A stretch of 5,129 nt of DNA from contig USIH01000141.1 in NCBI GenBank assembly GCA_900554705.1, forward strand, positions 1 through 5,129. Reading direction: 5' to 3'. The stretch comes from an uncultured Eubacteriales bacterium. Its GTDB lineage: Bacteria; Bacillota; Clostridia; Oscillospirales; Oscillospiraceae. This document shows positions 1 to 5,129 of the stretch, one piece after another. Numbering within the stretch: position 1 is the first letter of the stretch; each line of letters opens with the position of its first letter. A program made the position numbers and the translations under genes. Under the pieces are notes generated by a model. It saw nothing but the letters and a program-made list of their open reading frames with translations. It did no database searches and had not been told where the DNA came from.

Positions 1-23
1 TCCGAACCTTTTTGGCAGTCTCC

Positions 24-54
24 CAGCGTGTCGAAAAGGTTTTTCGACACGCTG
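24..54. terminator. Perfect 14-bp inverted repeat downstream of mobA
   Basis: Arms cagcgtgtcgaaaa (24-37) and ttttcgacacgctg (41-54) are perfectly complementary around a 3-nt loop. The A and T runs lie at the loop end of the stem, not after it, and no U-run follows on either strand. It is therefore not a textbook intrinsic terminator, although it lies just beyond the mobA stop and directly abuts a second hairpin. It could instead be a dispersed intergenic repeat, a transcript 3'-end stabiliser, or a terminator for a gene to the left of the window. The hairpin itself is certain; the role is inferred. Confidence 0.55.
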
Positions 55-55
55 A

Positions 56-88
56 GACGCCGACAGGCCGTTATGGCCTGCCGGCGTC
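56..88 (-). terminator. GC-rich hairpin spanning the mobA stop codon
   Basis: Arms 56-69 and 75-88 pair over 14 positions around a 5-nt loop. The one imperfect position (63 with 81) is an A-C mismatch in plus-strand RNA but a G-U wobble in minus-strand RNA, so the structure is better on the minus strand, the mobA transcript. The mobA TAA stop (73-71) lies in the loop and the 5' arm encodes the last residues DAGRP. No U-run follows, so termination here is likely by position but not by classic form. Confidence 0.5.
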
Positions 89-649
89 TTTGCGTACAGG
101 GGGTTCTGTGAGCAGCTGCCGGTATTCCTCCGGCGTGTTGATGTTGCGCAGCTGCCAGTGGTTCGGCGGAAGGAGGGTGGTAATGCGGCATAGGGAGAGC
201 AGGCGCATGATGCGAAGCTCGCCGCGCTGCAGCTGCGCTTCCATAAGCGGGAGCATTTCCCGACGGTAAAGTCCGCACAAGGGATAGAGGCGACCGTCCC
301 GCGCTTGTGGTATCGCGGCCTGCGCATCCGGCGGGATGCTGCCTGCAAGAAACTCCGGCAGCGCACGCGTGACAAGCGGCATATCGCAGGCGCAGAAAAA
401 TGCAAGCTCTGTCGGGCACTGCCGCAGGCAGGAGACCATCGCCCCGAGCGCGCCGCAGTTCGGGTGCTCGTCTTTGATGACGGGGAGCGGAAAGTCGCCT
501 TCGTTTGCGGAGATATACACGTTCGGCGCAAGTGCGGATGCGATGCGCCGCCAAAAGGGAAGCCCGTCATAGAGCAGATCTGCCTTGTTTTGCCCCATGC
601 GGCGGCTTTTGCCGCCCATGAGGAGGAAACTCGTAAACTCTGCCGTCAT
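71..649 (-). CDS. mobA: Molybdenum cofactor guanylyltransferase MobA
   Basis: This enzyme transfers GMP from GTP to molybdopterin-bound molybdenum to give the guanine dinucleotide cofactor (MGD) used by DMSO-reductase-type enzymes; it acts in the cytoplasm. The 192-residue length is normal. The N-terminal nucleotide-binding signature is clear: LLMGGKSRRMGQNKADL (residues 9-25) with the GG, RMG and conserved Lys22. DEHPNCGALGAM (60-71) matches the family's D-x-GPLGG region, ACDMPLV (87-93) carries the metal-binding Asp89, PLCGLYR (123-129) fits the mid-domain motif, and NINTPEE (169-175) fits the C-terminal NVNTPED motif. The start ATG overlaps the regulator's TGA stop as ATGA (649-646), and no Shine-Dalgarno is visible upstream, so it is probably translated by coupling. 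No other molybdopterin gene or molybdoenzyme is in the window. A related MobA-like nucleotidyltransferase is possible but less likely. Confidence 0.9.
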   Translation of the reverse strand: MTAEFTSFLLMGGKSRRMGQNKADLLYDGLPFWRRIASALAPNVYISANEGDFPLPVIKDEHPNCGALGAMVSCLRQCPTELAFFCACDMPLVTRALPEFLAGSIPPDAQAAIPQARDGRLYPLCGLYRREMLPLMEAQLQRGELRIMRLLSLCRITTLLPPNHWQLRNINTPEEYRQLLTEPPVRKDAGRP

Positions 650-1650
650 AGGGAGTCGCGGATGATCAGCTCCGTGTCAAGCAGGATCTGGCTGGGCGGC
701 GCTTCCGGATTCGCGATCTTTTCCATGAGCAGCTCGCCCGCGACAAAGCCAAGCTGGTAGCCGGGCTGACTGACCGTTGTGATCGCGGGGTCGCAGAGTG
801 TGGAGAGATAGGTGTTGTCAAAACCGGCGATGCGGAAATCCTCCGGTACGCGCAGACCGGCACGTTTTGCTGCCTTGAGTGCTGCCGCGGCCAAGATGTC
901 GGAAACGGCAAAGCAGGAATCGGGCGGGTTGGAGCAGCCCAACAGCTGTGTCATGACGGAAAAGGCGGCCGCATAAGAGATGTCCGGCAGGTTGACCATG
1001 AGGGATTCCTCCGGCACAAGCCCGAGGTCTTTATAGGCCGAGAGATAGCCCTCCTTGCGCTGACGCGCGTACTTAAAGCGCTGCGGGCCGTTGAGCAGAG
1101 CAATGCGGCGCAGCCCCTTGTTGAGCATCAGCTGGATCAGACTTTTTGTTGCGCCAAAGTCGTCGATGGAGACGTATGAGACATTGCAGTCGGGCAAAAA
1201 CTCGCAGCATTGGACGGTCGGCACGATGGCGTCGATCTGCGTAAGGCGCTCCGCATCCAAGATCGGGTCGAGCAAAACAAGCCCGGAGGGACGCAGCGCT
1301 TCGACGAGCGAAAAAAGAGCGTCAGGATGAAAGGTGCTGCTGGTTTGATAGATGATGGCCTGCGAATTCTGCCGCAGCGCGGAATCGGAAATGCCGGTGA
1401 TCACCTTGGAGTAAAAGAGGTTTTGCAGGTGGGGGACGACGATCAAAAACAGCTTGTTTCTGGCGGGGAGGACGTCTTCCGGCCGAAGGAGCGGCGCGAG
1501 GTTGTCAAAGCCGGTCTCCTGGACGGCGCGATAAACGCGCTGCAATGTCGTTTCCTTTAACAGGTGCGGATGGTTAAGGGCGCGGGAGACGGTTGCGACG
1601 GATACGCCGGACAATTTTGCGACGTCCGAAATCGTGGCTTTCTTTTCCAT
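646..1650 (-). CDS. LacI-family transcriptional regulator
   Basis: A 334-residue DNA-binding regulator, normal for the LacI/GalR family. The N-terminal helix-turn-helix is textbook: TISDVAKLSGVSVATVSRAL (residues 6-25). The periplasmic-binding-protein-like effector domain follows from about residue 66, with KLFLIVVPHLQNLFYSKVI, SIDDFGATKSLIQLML, KGLRRIALLNGP, DSCFAVSDILAAAALKAA, RIAGFDN and the typical ending TELIIRDSL. The hinge (about 47-65) departs from the usual PNxxARxL pattern, reading DNLAPLLRPEDV. The start is supported by AAGGAG (1667-1662) 11 nt upstream. It is divergent from a sugar ABC importer, which it most likely represses until a sugar binds; autoregulation is plausible because the shared control region is only 268 bp. 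The effector sugar cannot be assigned. The TGA stop overlaps the mobA start. Confidence 0.92.
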   Translation of the reverse strand: MEKKATISDVAKLSGVSVATVSRALNHPHLLKETTLQRVYRAVQETGFDNLAPLLRPEDVLPARNKLFLIVVPHLQNLFYSKVITGISDSALRQNSQAIIYQTSSTFHPDALFSLVEALRPSGLVLLDPILDAERLTQIDAIVPTVQCCEFLPDCNVSYVSIDDFGATKSLIQLMLNKGLRRIALLNGPQRFKYARQRKEGYLSAYKDLGLVPEESLMVNLPDISYAAAFSVMTQLLGCSNPPDSCFAVSDILAAAALKAAKRAGLRVPEDFRIAGFDNTYLSTLCDPAITTVSQPGYQLGFVAGELLMEKIANPEAPPSQILLDTELIIRDSL

Positions 1651-1660
1651 GGTTCTTAAC

Positions 1661-1667
1661 TCTCCTT
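1661..1667 (-). promoter_or_regulatory. Ribosome binding site of the LacI-family gene
   Basis: Minus-strand aaggaga lies 10 nt before the ATG at 1650, and fixes that start. Confidence 0.8.
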
Positions 1668-1692
1668 ACATCGACTGCCTTGTGATGACTCA

Positions 1693-1721
1693 ATTATAGC
1701 AAAGAATGAAAAGAATGTAAA
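1693..1721 (-). promoter_or_regulatory. Sigma-A promoter for the LacI-family gene and mobA
   Basis: On the minus strand, -35 TTTACA (1721-1716), a 17-bp spacer and a consensus -10 TATAAT (1698-1693) are present. Transcription should begin near 1686, leaving a leader of about 36 nt. The -35 lies 11 bp from the palindrome at 1733-1761, close enough for a protein bound there to affect it. Confidence 0.8.
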
Positions 1722-1732
1722 GCGCAAAAATG

Positions 1733-1761
1733 AAATTTATGAAAAAATTTTTCATAAATTT
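1733..1761. promoter_or_regulatory. Perfect 29-bp palindrome, candidate operator
   Basis: Arms aaatttatgaaaaa (1733-1746) and tttttcataaattt (1748-1761) are exact reverse complements around the single base A1747. It lies between the two divergent promoters, 11 bp beyond the regulator's -35 and 83 bp before the importer's -35. A perfect 14-bp match per arm is unlikely by chance even in A/T-rich DNA. It lacks the central CG usual in LacI-family operators and has an odd-length centre, so it may belong to another regulator. The palindrome is directly seen; its role is inferred. Confidence 0.55.
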
Positions 1762-1790
1762 GGAAAATTGAACAAAATGATACGATAGAA

Positions 1791-1808
1791 TTTGTCTCAT
1801 CAGACGAA
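1791..1808. repeat. Interrupted inverted repeat in the divergent control region
   Basis: Arms tttgtct (1791-1797) and agacgaa (1802-1808) flank catc, pairing at six Watson-Crick positions plus one G-T. It ends 36 bp before the importer's -35. It could be a second regulator site or chance; it is weaker than the 1733-1761 palindrome. Confidence 0.3.
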
Positions 1809-1844
1809 AATGTAAAACAAGAGCAGAAAAATGCAAAGAATGAC

Positions 1845-1872
1845 TTGAAAAAATGAAAAATTGATGTACAAT
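1845..1872 (+). promoter_or_regulatory. Sigma-A promoter for the sugar importer operon
   Basis: -35 TTGAAA (1845-1850), a 16-bp spacer and -10 TACAAT (1867-1872). Transcription should begin near 1879, giving a leader of about 40 nt. A copy of the 14-bp direct repeat overlaps the -35 and spacer, so a factor binding that repeat would compete with RNA polymerase. Confidence 0.7.
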
Positions 1873-1899
1873 TAGGGTGCCGCTATGAAAAAATGAAAA
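1846..1899 (+). repeat. 14-bp direct repeat flanking the importer transcription start
   Basis: tgaaaaaatgaaaa occurs at 1846-1859 and again at 1886-1899, exactly 40 bp apart. One copy overlaps the -35/spacer and the other lies in the early leader. Part of it (atgaaaaaat) also occurs in the left arm and centre of the palindrome at 1739-1748. It may be a regulator's recognition element or only low-complexity A-rich sequence. Confidence 0.4.
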
Positions 1900-1904
1900 G
1901 AAAC

Positions 1905-1910
1905 AGGAGG
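1905..1910 (+). promoter_or_regulatory. Ribosome binding site that sets the binding-protein start
   Basis: AGGAGG ends 2 nt before an ATG at 1913 and 8 nt before an in-frame ATG at 1919. The 8-nt spacing is the functional one, so 1919 is the start. Confidence 0.85.
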
Positions 1911-1918
1911 CAATGAAC

Positions 1919-2983
1919 ATGAAAAAAGTAATCGCGCTCGTATTGGCCTGTGCAATGCTGCTGACCTTGGCAGCCTGCACCAAAAAGGCAGACAAGAAGG
2001 ACGACACGCCGAAGGAAAAAGGCTTTGTCGTTGCTTCCCACAATCCCACGCTCGACACCCCGTTCCGTGCAATCTATGAAGAGAACCTGAACACCGTTGT
2101 GGCGCAGTACAAAGAAAGCGGCCTGATCTCCGAGTACTATACCTACTGCTCCAACGGCGACACCGCAACGCAGTCGCAGCAGATCCAGCAGTGCATCAAC
2201 GACGGCGTGGACATCCTTATCATCAACCCCATCTCCAGCACCGGCATCGACGCCGAGATCGAAAAAGCACTTGACGCGGGCATCACCGTCGTCTGCGCCG
2301 ACTGCGTTTACTCCTCCGATAAAGTCATCAGTGTGGTAAACGACCAGTACGCATGGGCACAGCAGCAGGCACAATTCATGGTCGATACGCTGGGTGCAGG
2401 CGCAAAGGTCGTTATGTTCAACGGCAAACAGGGCAACTCCGCTTCCGAGCTGCGTGAGAGCGCATACCGCAAGGTGCTTGAAGAGGGCGGCATCGAGATC
2501 GTCTTCGAGGCTTACAACGAATGGAACGATGCGACTTCCTATCAGAAAATGAGCGAGGTCATTTCCAGCGGCATTAAGTATGACGGCATTCTGAGCCAGA
2601 TCGCGCTCAACGGCATCCTCAACGCGCTGGAGGACAATAATGTCGCTTATCCGAAGGCAATCTCCGGTGACATCACGGCCGGTGCGATCCGCCGCCTGTG
2701 CAAGATCAACGAGAACGAGAAGGTACTTCCGTTCTTCTGCATCGCCAACCCTCCCGGAATCGGTGTAACGGCGCTGAACGTTGCCCTCTGCCTTGCACAG
2801 GGCGATCAGATCGACGAGAGCAAGCTCAATTCCGAGGGCAATATCGTCGCGGCTCCGAACTGGACGATCACCTATGAGACCAAGGACGAGAGACTTGCGG
2901 ATCTGGAAGGCCTTGCCGACACTGCGGTTGCGACCGGTTGGCTGACGCTTGACGAAGTCAGAGAGGCGTATTTCAAGAAGTAA
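1919..2983 (+). CDS. Sugar ABC transporter substrate-binding lipoprotein
   Basis: The extracellular receptor of a ribose/galactose-class (CUT2) sugar importer; it captures sugar and delivers it to the permease. From the ATG at 1919 it is 354 residues, a normal length. It opens with a lipoprotein signal peptide: MKK, a hydrophobic core (about 4-16) and lipobox LAAC with Cys20 as the lipidated residue, then a Lys/Asp-rich linker. The mature part has the type 1 periplasmic-binding fold (Peripla_BP_4-like): first strand GFVVASHNP (35-43), Arg50, DGVDILIINPISSTG (95-109), VVCADC (124-129), NDQYAWAQ (141-148), then second-lobe motifs KQGNSASELRESAYRK (170-185) and AISGD (247-251). The ATG at 1913 would add only MN and is too close to the ribosome binding site. 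It is first in the operon, 22 nt before the ATPase. The ligand is unknown. Confidence 0.92.
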   Translation: MKKVIALVLACAMLLTLAACTKKADKKDDTPKEKGFVVASHNPTLDTPFRAIYEENLNTVVAQYKESGLISEYYTYCSNGDTATQSQQIQQCINDGVDILIINPISSTGIDAEIEKALDAGITVVCADCVYSSDKVISVVNDQYAWAQQQAQFMVDTLGAGAKVVMFNGKQGNSASELRESAYRKVLEEGGIEIVFEAYNEWNDATSYQKMSEVISSGIKYDGILSQIALNGILNALEDNNVAYPKAISGDITAGAIRRLCKINENEKVLPFFCIANPPGIGVTALNVALCLAQGDQIDESKLNSEGNIVAAPNWTITYETKDERLADLEGLADTAVATGWLTLDEVREAYFKK

Positions 2984-2992
2984 AAAATACAA

Positions 2993-2998
2993 GGGAGG
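2993..2998 (+). promoter_or_regulatory. Ribosome binding site that selects a GTG start for the ATPase
   Basis: GGGAGG lies 7 nt before GTG at 3006, whereas the next in-frame ATG (3015) is 16 nt away. No terminator hairpin is evident in the 22-nt gap after the binding-protein gene, so the two are co-transcribed. Confidence 0.8.
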
Positions 2999-3005
2999 CA
3001 TTACC

Positions 3006-5129
<2,124 letters not shown>

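Overview
The window reads as a piece of a Clostridia-type (Bacillota) genome, probably a gut Oscillospiraceae/Lachnospiraceae-like organism or a metagenome-assembled contig. The signs are strong AGGAGG-type ribosome binding sites, GC-rich genes separated by a very A/T-rich control region, a Gram-positive-style lipoprotein sugar-binding protein, and a GyrB fragment with clostridial-looking sequence. The lineage is inferred from these traits, not from any search.

Layout. Positions 1-88 hold two adjacent strong hairpins at the 3' end of a leftward operon. Leftward (minus strand) come a LacI-family transcription factor (1650-646) and then mobA, molybdenum cofactor guanylyltransferase (649-71); they overlap by ATGA and are probably translated together. 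Positions 1651-1918 form an A/T-rich divergent control region with a good sigma-A promoter for each direction, a perfect 29-bp palindrome, an interrupted palindrome and a 14-bp direct repeat. Rightward (plus strand) come a lipoprotein sugar-binding protein (1919-2983), an RbsA-type double ATPase (3006-4508) and, overlapping by ATGA, the first ~44 codons of the membrane permease (from 4505).

How they work together. This is the usual shape of a LacI-controlled sugar ABC importer of the ribose/galactose (CUT2) class: lipoprotein receptor, tandem ATPase and permease, with the regulator transcribed divergently. The sugar cannot be told from sequence. mobA is an unexpected passenger in the regulator's operon.

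The most important oddity is at the right end. The permease reading frame changes in frame into DNA gyrase subunit B at about 4613-4636 and stays gyrB to the window edge. The switch falls in a short stretch (peptide VNNINT) that both families can encode. This is most simply an assembly or sequencing chimera, so nothing right of about 4636 should be trusted as true neighbourhood. I did not find convincing evidence of an undescribed system.
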